NCBI RefSeq assembly: GCF_021134715.1
Contig: NC_060021.1
Location: forward strand, 8,650,501-8,714,500
Reading direction: 5' to 3'
DNA length: 64,000 bases
DNA from: Daphnia pulex
Lineage: Eukaryota > Arthropoda > Branchiopoda > Diplostraca > Daphniidae
Notes under the pieces: generated by a model
The model's database searches: none
What the model saw: the letters and a program-made list of their open reading frames with translations, nothing else
What the model was told of the DNA's origin: nothing
In this document: positions 32,501-44,863 of the stretch, piece by piece
How positions within the stretch are numbered: position 1 is the first letter of the stretch
Layout: each line of letters begins with the position of its first letter
Translations under genes and position numbers: made by a program

Positions 32501-35169
32501 TCAATCCAACACTCGGGCTGTCATCCACAAACGACTGCAAGTAAAAAAACAAAATAATTAGTAATAAATCAAATTGATTGAATAACTTTAATGTGCTAAT
32601 AAAAATACAAAAGTTCAATGAAAATTCCACCGGGACCCTAAGGCAATAGACTATTCTAGATTGGCCCGGTTACCCTTTCCCTTCCCAAATTCATCCTAAT
32701 TAGCAGCGTCCGCGCACAAAGAGAACGAGGGAAGACAATCAAGGGGTACACGTGGCTTGGTATATAAAGGAACAAGTGCAGAGCAGAAGGCATCTCATTC
32801 CTTCCCCAAGTGTCACAGCTACCATGTCTCGTAAGTACACTTCTAGAGCACATCTTTGTGGATATTTGGATAAAATTAGCAGTTAGTTTTAAATTCCTGT
32901 CTATTTCAAATGTTAGTTAGTAGCAGAATTTGGATTTCGGCACTATTTCTTGTGGGGACCGTTTGGTGGGTGAACGGAGCTGCTGTCCCAAGTTCGTCTG
33001 GAAATTTTCAGCCGCCACCCCAGAAAGACGGCCCAGACTCTCAACGCAATGCATCAGCACCTGTTCCAGCAGATTTCAAGTAACTTTTACTTTGAAATGT
33101 CCTTAAATAAAAAAATCCATAAGTATTTGACTGAATTTCAGAACATTCAAGCCGATGGAACCAACACGTCCAAATAGTCCGAACCTTCCGCCACCACCTC
33201 AACCATTTGGGATCAACTCTAACATGCAGATGCCTCCCCAAACTCCGCCACAAGGCTTCTTCATGACTCCTCCACCTGGATTCCGACCTGGCATGGTAAT
33301 GATGCCTCAACCCACGATGTTTCCGCCAATCATGAACGCGCCAAATCAGCAACAAGGACAGACACAACAACCCAAGTTGACCAATTCTACCACGATGCAA
33401 TTCGCTCCACCATTAAGCAGCAATGCCACTCGGCTAAACAACAACACACGTCGGGAAACGGAACCATCTCCAGCAACACCTTCAGCAACAACTACATCGA
33501 CCACAACTACTCGAAAGCCTTTCCAAGAATTGCCACTAGGTAAGAACTAAAGTGCACAGTTGTAATAAACGAATTAAATCTAATCTGTTTGCAGGTGCAG
33601 ACAAACAAGAATCTGATGGATCGAAAATGAAACAAACTTCCTCGTCCGCGGCTCCACAGTCTCTCCCTGTTAATCCGTTTAACCCAATGATGCAACCACT
33701 CAACCCAGCGATGCAGCAACTCAATCCAATGATGCAGCCATTTCCGATGATGAATCAACCTCCTCTATTCATCGATCCGATGGGGCGACTGATGATGCTC
33801 GTACCATTCAATCCTCAGCTACTTCCTCGAGACCCTAATCAACAACAGGCACTACCTCAAGGACCCCCTATTCCCATTCAAGGTAACTGTAATCATAAGT
33901 CATGAAAAGAACACTTAACTAACAAAATGATCACTCTGATAGTACCACCGTTCAACCCACAAATGCAATTTCAATTTGGCCAACCTCAACTTCGCCCAGT
34001 TATGGCTGACTTAAACAAGCAAACTCCCCCTCCTCACATGGGAGACGCAAGCAGCAAGAACGCAACTTCTACAAACTAGTTAATTTTTTAAATTTCCAGT
34101 ACTTGAATGGTTATTGTGGAATAGCAAACATGTAAATCTAATATCCAGATGCAAAAGAGAATATATATGCTAAAAAGTAAGTTGACAAGGATTTACCTCT
34201 TGAGGCATGTTGGAGTAGGCCACATAACCATCACCTTTAGGTCGGACAAGAGTAACACCAAAGGTAGACTTGTAGCTCGGTTCATCCATGCATGGGAAAG
34301 CCCTTCTAGCGTAAGTGGGCTCAAACTTGGAGGTAGCGATAGTTCTGGAATAGAAACACAATATTTAAGTAGTTAAGAAAAAAAACTTGTGGAGATTTAC
34401 CTTGTTAGGTTAGTGTCACTGTTGTAGTAGTTGCTTTTATAAAAGCCAACAATGTCTTTAGTGAGACTTCCATCAAATTCAAGCTGTAGTGTATACTGGC
34501 CTTGTGATATTTGAGAGCTCAGTTTGACAACCCAAAATTCATTCGGGGCATACTCAAAAGTTTCACCAAGATTTATCTGCTCCCCATTAGTGCCATCACC
34601 TTTGCGAAGCAATGTTTTTTTAATGGTGAGGAATTTACTGTGGATAAGAATGAAATCTCTAGGCTGTGTGATATTAAGTAGAACATCCACTTTCCCGGTG
34701 AAAGTCCCTAGGACTAGATCGGGATGCAAATAGATCTCGTAGTGTAGAGGCAAAGTGTCACTCGGAAGACGGTAGTCCAACTCCCATGGTTCAGTCAACT
34801 TAAGTGTCGTGCTTGCTGCCATTGTCGTACTTGGTAATGCAGTCGTACTCGTATCAGTATCACTTTTGAGTGACGACAACTCTTTGTTCGCGTTTGCAAG
34901 GCAAACAGACAGGACTGAAAGACAAAAAGAATTGAAAATTTGAGATAAGGAAGTAAACAAATGAGAAACGATTAATCGATTTGAGTTCAAACAATCGATT
35001 AATAAGACTTTCGAATGTTACACACCGCAATGTAGACCTACTAGCTAATGCTGGATTTGTCAATTATAATATAACATTTTAAAAACATTTTATTTTACTC
35101 ACCGATAACAGCAATTGCCAATGCCCCGGATAAGACTCCAAGTGAAACCAACGGGATGTTAAGCTTCAT
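29559..35169 (-). CDS. Aminopeptidase N (M1 family zinc metallopeptidase)
   Basis: Seventeen coding exons, all in phase: 35169-35103, 34914-34401, 34344-34197, 32534-32276, 32208-32038, 31974-31947, 31867-31798, 31730-31596, 31536-31408, 31334-31168, 31091-31006, 30947-30616, 30554-30481, 30409-30131, 30057-29947, 29882-29774, 29708-29559; 942 residues, a normal M1 length. The zinc site is HELAHQW (376-380) plus Glu399 in NEGFA, exactly HEXXH-X18-E. The catalytic Tyr is in ISYNKGAAV (about 462). The exopeptidase motif is GAMEH (340-344) instead of GAMEN. The N-terminus has a short start then about 25 hydrophobic residues (type II signal anchor or signal peptide), then a Thr/Ser stalk. No GPI-type hydrophobic C-terminus is present. 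It would remove N-terminal residues from peptides at the cell surface, for example in gut. Intron 34196-32535 holds a complete gene on the opposite strand. Confidence 0.93.
32761..32800 (+). promoter_or_regulatory. TATA box and initiator of the nested gene
   Basis: TATATAAAGG at 32761-32770 and TCATTC at 32795-32800, about 35 bp apart and 24 bp before the ATG at 32824. This gives the gene inside the aminopeptidase intron its own promoter. Confidence 0.7.
32824..34079 (+). CDS. Secreted Pro/Gln/Met-rich protein nested in the aminopeptidase intron
   Basis: Five exons: 32824-32830, 32917-33079, 33142-33539, 33595-33882, 33943-34079 (TAG), 330 residues, all in phase. Exon 1 codes only for Met-Ser and one base. 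Exon 2 carries a signal peptide ([18 protein letters not shown]). The mature part is low-complexity: Pro-rich ([19 protein letters not shown]), a Thr-rich stretch ([11 protein letters not shown]), then [23 protein letters not shown] repeats. There are no cysteines or known domain. The composition resembles arthropod secreted matrix, salivary or tooth-enamel-like disordered proteins; the function is unknown. It has its own TATA promoter and lies wholly within the third coding intron of the aminopeptidase on the other strand. Confidence 0.85.
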
Positions 35170-37206
35170 TTTTTCCCTTCCGTTTGCCCTATCCTTTTTG
35201 GGTGTACTAACAGGAAAATAAACCATTTTTTTACTCTATATTTTTGCTAATTTCATTGAAAAAATAAATTTAAAAAATTTAACGACTATCTTTTCCTTAA
35301 AATAGATCCAGTACACACTAAAATAGGAGAAAATGTGTTGTGCCCTTATATAAGGTGTTCAATGGTGCAAGTTCAATTCTTACTCTTCCTTCTCAAGGGC
35401 GTTTTACAGACATTAAGTAAAAAACAAGGTTATTTTTTGGAGGGTATTCTACCAAATGATTTTATTTCCGCCTAACATTAGGAGAATGTCACCCCACCTT
35501 TCTTATTGCATAATTTGGACTTGTGGTATCTGAGAAAACCACGGAGAAAATTGAATTCAATCCAATTCCTTTGCGGATTTTGTTATAAACCGGTCGTTAA
35601 AACATCGAGGTAGAAAATACATTCGCTACAGCTTTTCACGTATGATAATCCCCCCCAGCAAAATATTTCATTGCTTTTCCCTCCAAACCAGTATGGAATG
35701 AAACAGTGGAAAATCCCACTGCTATGTTGATAAAACTAAAATGCAAAACGAAATCAGGTAGGTTACTGAGTTTACTTACAACGTCATGCCAGCTCATTTG
35801 GTAACCTACATAAACTTGTTTTTTTTTTCCTTTTTCATATGGGAAATAGCCATAAGAACAAGCATAAGAAGTTCCTCTACTTGAATTTACAACTAGATAG
35901 CCTATATAAGGTATTTTTTTAATGTAAATCTAATCTAGTAGATCGTCAGTACATCAAAAAATAAAAGTTTACAATATTTCAGAAAGAAAAAACGAATTAA
36001 ACAATAAATTTTACTCACGGCCGTGAATGCGGAGCTGGAACGTCGTAGTTACTGATAAAACTGACCAGCCTCTCGACGACCGATCTCTTTACACGCACGA
36101 CCACGACTGTGCGTTCGCGTTCAGCTTTCTCCCCCTTTAACGATTGCGCTCTCTTTCTCCGTCACTTGTATGCTCAATAATAGCGAGACCAAGAGTTTCA
36201 GAGATCCATGCTTAGAGAACTGTGAATGCTTTAGGCGCCACTTTATTTGATCAATGCCATCTGGAATATATTCCGGCAAAGATCCGAGAACTTTGGAACT
36301 CTCTTTCTGAGAGGCCGACATGTTTTATTTTGGACCATTTCTCACAGTTCATACCCTTCTCCTTTCCGACAACCGCTCACAAGTTCTTCATTTAACTTGA
36401 CACTCTTCAAATGAGAAAGTTTTTCAAAACATGTAAGAACTTGGTGCGTGTAACGCAGTGCAGTTGAAATTTCGTGACATTCTACCTCCGTAAATATTAA
36501 CCCAGTAGCGCCTGATAATCTTTATCAGATGCTAATGTGGATTAGTACATCAAACTCAAATAAACCTGGTTGATTCAACATGTGACAACCTAAATGCGAT
36601 GTAACAAACAAAATTATCTAAACGTACAACGTATAATACTACCCTCAAATTATCTTGGGACCTCGAAATACAGAACCTTTAAGACGCACCCAAAGCCATA
36701 TAATAAACAATAGGAATTACTACTATCCAACGAATCATTTGTTTCCAATTCGCGGTCACGATTTGGGAGCACGTACGGCTGATCCGTTGTAATAAATCTT
36801 ACAAGGAGAGTTCGGCTCAATTTTAAAATTTCGAGCTCGATAAGATCTAGAACGGAATAGAGTCGGCACATGGTGGCAGGAAGCTTGTACAACAAATTCA
36901 CACATACAACAACGATACAAATCAAATTAGCACAACTAGGAGTGTGCACACACATGTTTTGGTTGGGCCATTCGAAGGTGTCAACCCGAGAGCAATTTCA
37001 ATTTTTTTTTTTCAAAACGTAGACTACCCTTATACTTAAACTGATAGGATATTTTGTAAGCCGGCCATCTGGAATATGTACATTTGCCTTGAAACAGAGG
37101 AAAAAGTTTCTCAATTTATCAGTGAAATTATATCTGTACATTTATGGGATGATTTTTTGATTAATACTGCGACAGTATACGCATGTTGATTGGATGATTG
37201 ACAACT
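35170..37206. other. Aminopeptidase 5' region and intergenic space to Wnt8
   Basis: Apart from the probable 5' UTR exon near 36022-36105, I see no supported gene. Minus-strand open frames at 36121-36321 (66 aa) and 36650-36955 (101 aa) lack recognisable domains. Confidence 0.45.
36022..36105 (-). other. Likely non-coding first exon of the aminopeptidase gene
   Basis: On the minus strand a GC-richer block ends in ATTCACGGCC|GTGAGT at 36022/36021, and a matching acceptor (TCCTGTTAG) lies near 35200, just before the aminopeptidase ATG at 35169. The 5' end of this exon is a guess. Confidence 0.4.
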
Positions 37207-40156
37207 TTAAGCGCAAGAGTAAATACTTTTCGTTGTGTTGCACGTCTGACACTGGACTTGACAGCACCTATGCGTCAAATTGAAAATGTTAGTTATCTGA
37301 TTGCCAAAGAATAACGGTCGATTATTCTTACCACTGGAAAGTGCAGTTGCATGAGGTCATGACAGTGACGACGCGCTTCTTAACTTTGTGACCGCAGTTC
37401 TTGCACAGATGAATGCAGCTGCGACGTTGAGATGCCGAAAGGCCTTTACCTTTGTCTCGTGAGCATGTCCGGCCTTTCGTGCCGCTCGTTCCTGAGCAAA
37501 AACAATCCACCATTAATAAAAGACACGAATTCGTTTGAGTTGCGGAAATGGAACTTACCGGCCGTGACGTTTGCTCGGCAAAAGTCGGGCGACAGTTCCA
37601 AGTAGACGAGCGTTTGTGGCGAGACGCGTAAAATCTGTGACGAGCCTGACGAGGTCTTGGCGCCGTTGGACGACGAGCTGCCGCCGTCGATCTGTAGGAT
37701 GCCATTGCTGTAGCCAACCCTGTTTACAAGAGAAAATAAAAACAAAAATAAGAAAAAAAACCCAGCAGCTGATCATTAAAGTTCATTGTCGAGTTATCAT
37801 TTTGTTTTCGAGGCCCATAAAACAATATCAACGTGATATCTCATGTACTGTCTGCAATAGAACTTGCAACGGCAATAAATACAAGCCTGTCAAGTATCAA
37901 GAACAGTGTGCTGCTTTGTGTTTATATCTACATACAGTGTGGAAATCCCCCTTTTTTTCCACCCAAGCCCAACGCCACCTCCCCCCAGCCGGTAATAAAA
38001 TAAAAAAGGGAATAAAAACGAGGCGACCAAATATCTTGGCGATTCAATTGGCGTCGCCAATCTTGGCCGCCCCGATATCATTCACACTTTCAAGTCTTTG
38101 TGTATCCATGCATGATTCCCAATAGACGACATTGTTCTCGACCCCAGTCATCATGACTGGCCATCTTCAAGTCGCCTATCGCCTTAATGACAGTCTGGGC
38201 CGTATCTTTTCAATATTCTCCCCTTTTTACCTCACACTTGTGTCGTATTGTCGTTTGAGGGCTTGGCCAACTGTGCGGAATGGAGGCAATTGAATCCAAC
38301 AAGTCTGCATGGCGCACGAGCCGGACACTCCGTGGCATTTGCACGACTGGCGCATTGAATGACGAACAGCCTATGATAGGACAATCGAAAATAGTAGCAT
38401 CAATAAAACATATTCTACATTTTATGGCTAGCCAATAATTATTAAAGAAAGAAAAAAAGGGATAGCTTACCAAACGACCAGCAAAGTTGTTGTGCAAATT
38501 AGCTAAAGCCTGGGCATCCTGTCCAGACTCGAGAGAATCCAGTACTCGGACAGAGTATTGTTCTCCCATCTTGATGTTGTCGCTGCATCCCCCCCACCGC
38601 CATGTGGCTGAAGCTGAAACACGAAATTGTTTGTTTTTTTATTCAAAGATTCGTCTGAAGTTTCTGATGACTGAAAATACTTACGAGATTCGTTTGGATG
38701 TTGAGAATGTATGTTGGCGCATCCGCATCCTTCCAGTTGGCCGCGAGAACAGTTGCGCGTTAACGTGTAAGTGATTCCAGCCGAAAGGAAAGAGTGGAGA
38801 GCCGCAGATTCTCGAATCAGTGATCTAAACACTTTCCTATTGTCAAGAAAAAAAATAATAAAAAAAAAAGGTTTATTGAATTGAAAAGGAAAAACTTCTT
38901 ATGTACAATCACGACTTACTTTTTGGTGAAGGCGCTGCGTGGACATGCCCAGCGCTCCCATCGGAATTGATATTGGCATTCGCCCATCGCAAGTTCAGCG
39001 CCGGCCGCTACCGATTCCGCCATTCCCAAATTGATCTAAATAAGAGGGAATCGATTAGACTAATGTAATTACAACATCCTTGATCAACAAGATCTGATAC
39101 GTCAGCAATCGGATAAGCGGCCGAAAAAATGTAGACGGATACGGTGACGAAATCTTGGCCGTAGGAATTGTTTATTTGAAATAAGTGTTGATATAGAAAA
39201 CCCACGATTGGAGCTATTAATACGATAACGACGATTGGGGAAAATAGTCTCAACGTGATGCCATCACCCGCATCCAGCACCCGGAACAAAAACAGCAACT
39301 GGCGCAATCGCTGGCCTCGTGCGCCAGCGTTTGTTATGTTGTTTAGCTTTGAGTCGTGGAGTTCGTAAATCACCCTAGAAGAGCGACGACAAACAATCGA
39401 CACGTACTACTCAGAAGAGGGAGGCAAACGGAGAAAAATAAAAGAGTATTCCCCCCTCCTATTTCCATCACTTTTGGATACGTTTAAAAACTTTTTTATT
39501 TACGACTTCACTTGGAAAAATCAATCGTCAGTCGAAATGGAGTGAGAAAAAAAGGTGATGGGTGAAAAAGACACATATCGCCAGGTAGAGCGCGCAATCC
39601 CCAAGTGTAAGTTTCCGCCCGCATATTTCTCGAGTTCCCATCTCTCGGCAGAGTCTCTCGGCACAGCGGTGACACAAGAGGAGCCCGGATTTGGCCCTAT
39701 GGGATTTTGCTAAAGTGACCCACCGTCAATTCTCAAGTCCATCTCCACCGAGATTGACTTAATGAGCTTTTGCGATCTGCTGGCTTCCTTTAATTTCTCT
39801 CTCCCCTCTCGGCGTTGATGAACAACTACGTCCCGCCGCCTACGCGCAAGAATAAAGAAAATACTAAACTTTTTCCTTCCGGTGGCGCCGGACTGTCGGG
39901 GCAGCGAGTGCGGCATTTCTTTGAAAAAAAGGAACCCCCCTCACCCCATAGGAAAAAGATTTGAAAGTGGCAATAACACTTACCCTTGTGCTTGTCATCA
40001 ACAGATTATTCCAAGACCTAGAATATAAGAAATAACATAAATTAATCGATTGAACCACGGTAAAAAGAAATGAGCAGAAATATCTTACCAAGCCGATGAA
40101 GTAGAAAATTTGCATAACACCAGCAAGGCGAAAAACGAACGAACTAAACAATTCAT
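37207..40156 (-). CDS. Wnt8: Wnt8 secreted signalling protein
   Basis: Nine exons in phase: 40156-40089, 40017-39984, 39035-38920, 38836-38685, 38613-38471, 38370-38231, 37719-37559, 37491-37332, 37267-37207 (TAA), 344 residues, the usual Wnt8 length. Signal peptide [15 protein letters not shown]; then [10 protein letters not shown], a Wnt8-type start, [36 protein letters not shown] and [10 protein letters not shown] with the Ser that Porcupine palmitoleoylates. [11 protein letters not shown] and an N-glycosylation site NVT follow, then the cysteine knot [30 protein letters not shown]. The SCxxLCxxCG pattern, lacking the CCGRG of other Wnts, and the N-terminus point to Wnt8/WntD. It is a Frizzled ligand used in posterior and dorsoventral patterning of arthropod embryos. 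It overlaps no other gene, and all cysteine motifs look intact. Confidence 0.93.
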
Positions 40157-41701
40157 CGTGAATGTTGGACACAAAATCACAGAGGATGGAGTGTGGAGCG
40201 AAGAAGAAGCAGATGTTTCGCGACTACCGTCAGCTACGCACTAAAATTGATTCTGTGTTGGAACACTTGTGATAGCAAAGGAGACAATTTGTGGCTTGTC
40301 ATTGACTCGACAGCACCAATAGATACACTAGCACTGGAACTTGTAGTCGGGGTCGACGAGACTTCTCCTTCCTCTCGACTCAAGCGGTCAGAACTCCTCC
40401 CATTTTCTCTCCTCCGACCCGAAAAGGTGAAGAAATGTTGATGCGATGCTAGTAGAGGAGGAGTAAATGTGGGAGGAGAAAGAAGAAGAAGAAAAAAAAA
40501 AGACTGTCGGGCAAGCGGCAATTATCCCTTCCATTCAATCCCGGAACTTTGATCCGATTTTGGCTTTGGTGTATGAAAGAGAAATACATGTTTTCTGATG
40601 GTTTTTCAGATTTTTTTACGCTTCTGGGATCTCTTGTCCATTCTTAACTTAATACTCTTAAGAATTTCTATCAACCAATAGTACATAGATTCCTCAGCTA
40701 AAACCCCAAGACAAACTACGCTTCACGCTATTTGAACTTTTTTTCCTTTTCTAACAAATCTAATTGGATTAGTTGTTTCCCTACCTCTATTCACCCCATA
40801 CACACATACATGTAGTACTACATACAAATAAAGAAAAAATTGCCCGGAAATGGTATTTGTGCCACACCAGAAGCACAATAACAAACTGTCTAAAACGGCA
40901 GTAGAATTCTATGGTACGTACTCGATTTTTCCCGTCGTGACTTAACTTGTCTTTTCATTGATTTTAGTTACCATGTTTCTAAAAAGGCGGATGGTGGAGT
41001 ACTCGACTGTTGGTGGCTCTTTTTACAACATCAATTCACCGACCGCTAGACTGGTGCCTCCACCATCGAACCCTACGGAAGTTTCGTGGTAGTCAATTGA
41101 TATCAATTATCCCAAAACGTTACAAATTCACACCCATCTCAAGATAGACATTTGATGGACATTTGAGAACTTTATTATTACGTGTTGTAAGACAGAAAGA
41201 AAAAAACCAACCCAAATTTAACGCGGCATTATCTAAAAATAACTGCCTGGTTCATCATTCACGATTAAAACGAAACACGTAATCGTCCGATAGGGGTGGA
41301 AATCTAGAATTTTAGAATTCATGATTATGCCAACACGGAAGTTGTACAATCAACATTGGGCAAGGATGACAGAACTCAGCTGTTTCAAAACTTCTCCCCA
41401 GAGCCATTTAGGGGAGAAGAACTATAAAAATTAAGAGAAAGAAGAGGATAAGAATAAGTCGACTTCGATAAGAGCGCCAATGGAAATTTAGAGAAGGATA
41501 TTCTTAGTGCTAGGATTAACACAGTAGCTAATGAAATGGCGGTGGCTGTCTACCAAGTGAGGTAGATATCGCTTTTTCATTGACATAAAAGAAGGGGGGA
41601 AATGTCATTTTACATTATAGACATTGAGACTAGGTAATTGGGCTATAGAATAATAATACTTAGAAAAGAAGGAATGTACAGAAGATCCCGTTGAAGAATT
41701 T
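40157..41701. other. Wnt8 upstream region and intergenic space
   Basis: Presumed Wnt8 promoter side (40160-40800) and 3' flank of the F-box gene. No clear TATA box was seen on the minus strand near 40190-40260. No coding gene was recognised. Confidence 0.45.
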
Positions 41702-42933
41702 TCACAGCTGAGTCCGTGGCCAGGTTTGAATTTGATTCAGGCGGTGCAACAGGTAAGAAGGATATTGAGGTTTGTCAATCCAAACACCACGTGATCTCAA
41801 CCAAGACAAACTACGCTCGCTGACCTCACAACCATCCACCTTCAGCGTGCGCACGGTGTGGCAATATTCAGCAAACTTTCTAAAAACAAAATATAATACA
41901 TTTTCAACTGAAAAATCAATCTTTTACAGAGGCCTACAAAAATTAAAACCTACTTGATCCCAGAGTCTGTGATTCTGCAACATCTACTTATGTCAAGATA
42001 CATAAGTTGTGGGCAAAACTGAGAAATCTTAACTAATGTTTCATCCTGCAGACAAGAGAGATCACTCAGGGACAGTGATGTCAATCTGTTAATATTATAG
42101 AAACAAATTTTAATATTGCATCTTATTTCATAATTAAATTTTTATGTTTGATACTTTGGCTGTCGTTTTACAAATAGGATGATTGAAGCCTCACTTATGC
42201 CTGTGCAGCCACTAAAGTCAGCTACCTGTAAGTATTAAGTAAGTATACATCATAACCTTCAAATATGCTGTATATTCATTGACACAAAACCTTGATTGTA
42301 TCTGGAAAATGGAAGGCTAAAATTTCAATGGCTCCAACAGTTAACCAAACACAATTCTTCAACAAAATTTTCTCTAGTTTCTGAAATGAAATCAAATGTT
42401 ACCCAATTAGACAATTGTGATGGAGCACATAAGAGCAATAGGAGTTGACTAATATAGTTAACTTAATTACTTTACAGTTGACCACAAGTGGCTGGAGAGT
42501 TCCATTTTTAAGGTTACTATTTGACAAGTCCAGGTGATTCAAATTGTGATTATTTTGTATGATGGTCTTAATGCATTCATCATTGAATATCTTTGAATTA
42601 GATATTTTAAAAACTTTTAGGCTGTGACATAGCTGAGGTAAAACCTGTAATTTAAGAATAATAATTTAAATTATGATTTAATAGTTGGTAAAACTAACCA
42701 CAACGAACCTGACATAGGGCTTGTGGTAACACTTTGTGATGAGAAAGATCAAGATATTTCATATATTTGAAATATTCATGGACTAGGAAATAGGTTTGTT
42801 TACTAACACATCGAAAGTTTAGCCAGTCCTGAGGTGACAGATAATCTATGATTTTCAAAATAACGTCATCCCCCGGCAAATCCAGGAGATGCATTTGTAA
42901 TTGGATGTTTTCTTTCATTCGCCAATTGCCCAA
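41702..42933 (-). CDS. F-box/LRR protein, FBXL15 (jetlag)-like
   Basis: Six exons in phase: 42933-42709, 42644-42471, 42380-42291, 42225-42155, 42085-41954, 41879-41702 (TGA), 289 residues (FBXL15 is about 300). The F-box lies at about residues 16-55 (LLDLPGDDVILKIIDYL, FRCVSKQTY). Leucine-rich repeats follow (LNHLDLSNSNL, LTSLSLSDLSCLQDE, LMYLDISRCCRITDSGIK, VRTLKVDGCEVSERSLSWL). The end SLSWLRSRGVWID corresponds to the conserved C-terminus of FBXL15. It would be the substrate receptor of an SCF ubiquitin ligase: in vertebrates FBXL15 targets Smurf1, and Drosophila jetlag promotes light-dependent turnover of Timeless and Cryptochrome. A second Met at residue 6 is an alternative start. The family call is strong for FBXL; the one-to-one relation to jetlag is inference. 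Confidence 0.82.
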
Positions 42934-43556
42934 TTCCCAACAAACACACTGTGATTAAATTTAGGCCTACATTCAGCAATCAGGAACCAACTATGATTAT
43001 GATTCTATGAATCACAGACACACACTGCTTGCGCACATAAACATTGCGACCTTCATTTCACTAAACGTCGGAAATAGTGGAAACATCTACTAAAACTCGG
43101 GAGTCGGGATGGATTAAACGGCGAAGCCCTCTAGCGGCCTAAATGTTTACAAGAAACTCCGCGCATTCGAAATTTCATTTGCGAGTGTCATTTGCGCAGC
43201 AATTGCGCCGGTAGGTTCAACGTTCATTGAATACGTTATTGATAAAACAGCTGCGTACAAAATACTGGCAATGACAAGGATATTTAAACAGCTGTGAATC
43301 TATCAATGTGGTCGGACCACATGTTGGATGTACGTCACGATAGTGCACATGATTGCCGGGAATGAAAACGAGAAAATAGGGGAAACAGAACTTGTATTCA
43401 ACGTTGCGACCAATCATGATTAAACATACATCTAAAAAAAAAAAAAAAAAACAGTGAGAGAACTTCATTTGGTCAGTCAATCCACACATACATTTATACA
43501 GACGGCGACATTCCGCCAAGCCACTGCAAATCTAGGATCAGGTAACCCAAGTCGTG
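42934..43556. other. Divergent promoter region between F-box gene and serine protease
   Basis: About 620 bp between two divergently transcribed genes. A TCAGTC initiator-like site at 43473-43478 on the plus strand could start the protease transcript; a poly-A tract lies just upstream of it. Confidence 0.5.
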
Positions 43557-44764
43557 ATGTGCCGTTTCATTTTCATTTTCCTCCTATGGAATTACGCGAC
43601 ACGAGTAGATACAGCTTCCATTGCGGATGCACCAGCACTTCGTCCAACACGTATCGTCAACGGTGAAGAAGTCAGAGATGGTATTTTATTCCAACACATT
43701 TATAGTCAATTTTATCCGATATGCATTGTCCTTTACACTGTTCTTAATCGGGAACTGTAGGAGAGGTGACGTGGCAAATATCCTTGCAGCTATCGTTGGC
43801 CGTAAGCGGACAAGACCGGCAAAGGACAATGTCTCATTTTTGTGGAGGAGCGATCATTAATAGCCAATGGGCTATCACGGCAGCACACTGTGTTTACCAA
43901 AAAATGTACATCACGTAAGCAGAACTAAATGAAAAAGAAAAAAAAAGAAAAAAAAAGTTCATTAGTCTTCGAATTTTCACAGCTCTGATAACTTGTTCAT
44001 TGTCTTTAACACCACAAATATGAAACTGCCTGACGCTGCTAACATTGGCGTGGAAAAAATCTTTTCGGCCAATTACAATGAGTAAGTCTCATAGCTAACT
44101 CACTTTGAAAACTTTATTTTCTACCTTTCACGTGTTTATTTAAAAACTACTCGTAGGGATACGAAAGAAAACGACTTGGCATTGTTAAAACTTAAGGAAA
44201 GTATTTACAATGTGACGGAGTCATTTGGCGCTGTTTCGTTGCCGTCCGAGTCCTTTGATCCATCGGGTACATTTGCCATATTGTTTTCAATGACGTTATT
44301 TTTTCACATTCTAAAAAATGTTTGTATATATTAAGGGGACTGCGTTGTAAGTGGATGGGGCTACCAGAAAGCAAATGCTGGTATTACACCGGACCACCTA
44401 ATGGCCGCTAATGTCACAATATTAACAGATGAAGATTGCCAAAACCGATTCAGTCCTCATTATACGATCTACCCCGGGATGATTTGTGCAGGTGGCAAAG
44501 AAAAGGACGCGTGTCAGGTTAAAAATAATGATTATCATGATGATGATAAATATTAATGTCAGGAAGAACAAAGAAATTGACGTGCTACTTTCTTTTTAGG
44601 GAGATTCTGGAGGGCCTTTGGTGTGCAAGAGCTCAACAGGACAAAACGTTCTGACAGGGATAGTTAGCTGGGGCATTGGATGCGCGACTCCCCATATTCC
44701 CGGCGTTTACACCAAGGTGGCTAAGTACATGGACTGGATTAACAAAATAATGGCCGATAATTAA
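43557..44764 (+). CDS. Trypsin-like serine protease (S1 family)
   Basis: Six exons in phase: 43557-43680, 43761-43914, 43983-44081, 44157-44266, 44336-44517, 44600-44764 (TAA), 277 residues. A signal peptide ([20 protein letters not shown]) and a short propeptide end at the activation site TR|IVNGEE. The catalytic triad is visible: His in AITAAHC, Asp in ENDLALLKL, Ser in CQGDSGGPL. Asp in DACQGDSGG is at the S1-pocket position 189, giving trypsin specificity (cleavage after Lys/Arg). The usual [18 protein letters not shown] end is complete. There is no clip, CUB or other accessory domain. It is likely a secreted digestive or haemolymph protease. Start chosen at the only ATG that gives a signal peptide. 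Confidence 0.93.
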
Positions 44765-44863
44765 GGTTCAGTGAACCCTACCCGTAACTTCTCCAAAACC
44801 GTTTAAAATTCCCAGTCGACTTTACAACACAATTTACTAGAAATTTTAATACCTGTTATTTTT

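Noticed and set aside
36121..36321. 66-residue minus-strand frame upstream of the aminopeptidase
   Set aside because: No domain, signal peptide or splice link; it lies in the presumed promoter side of the aminopeptidase gene.
36650..36955. 101-residue minus-strand frame with a good Kozak context at an internal Met
   Set aside because: No recognisable family and no neighbouring exon joins it in phase; one favourable start context is not enough.
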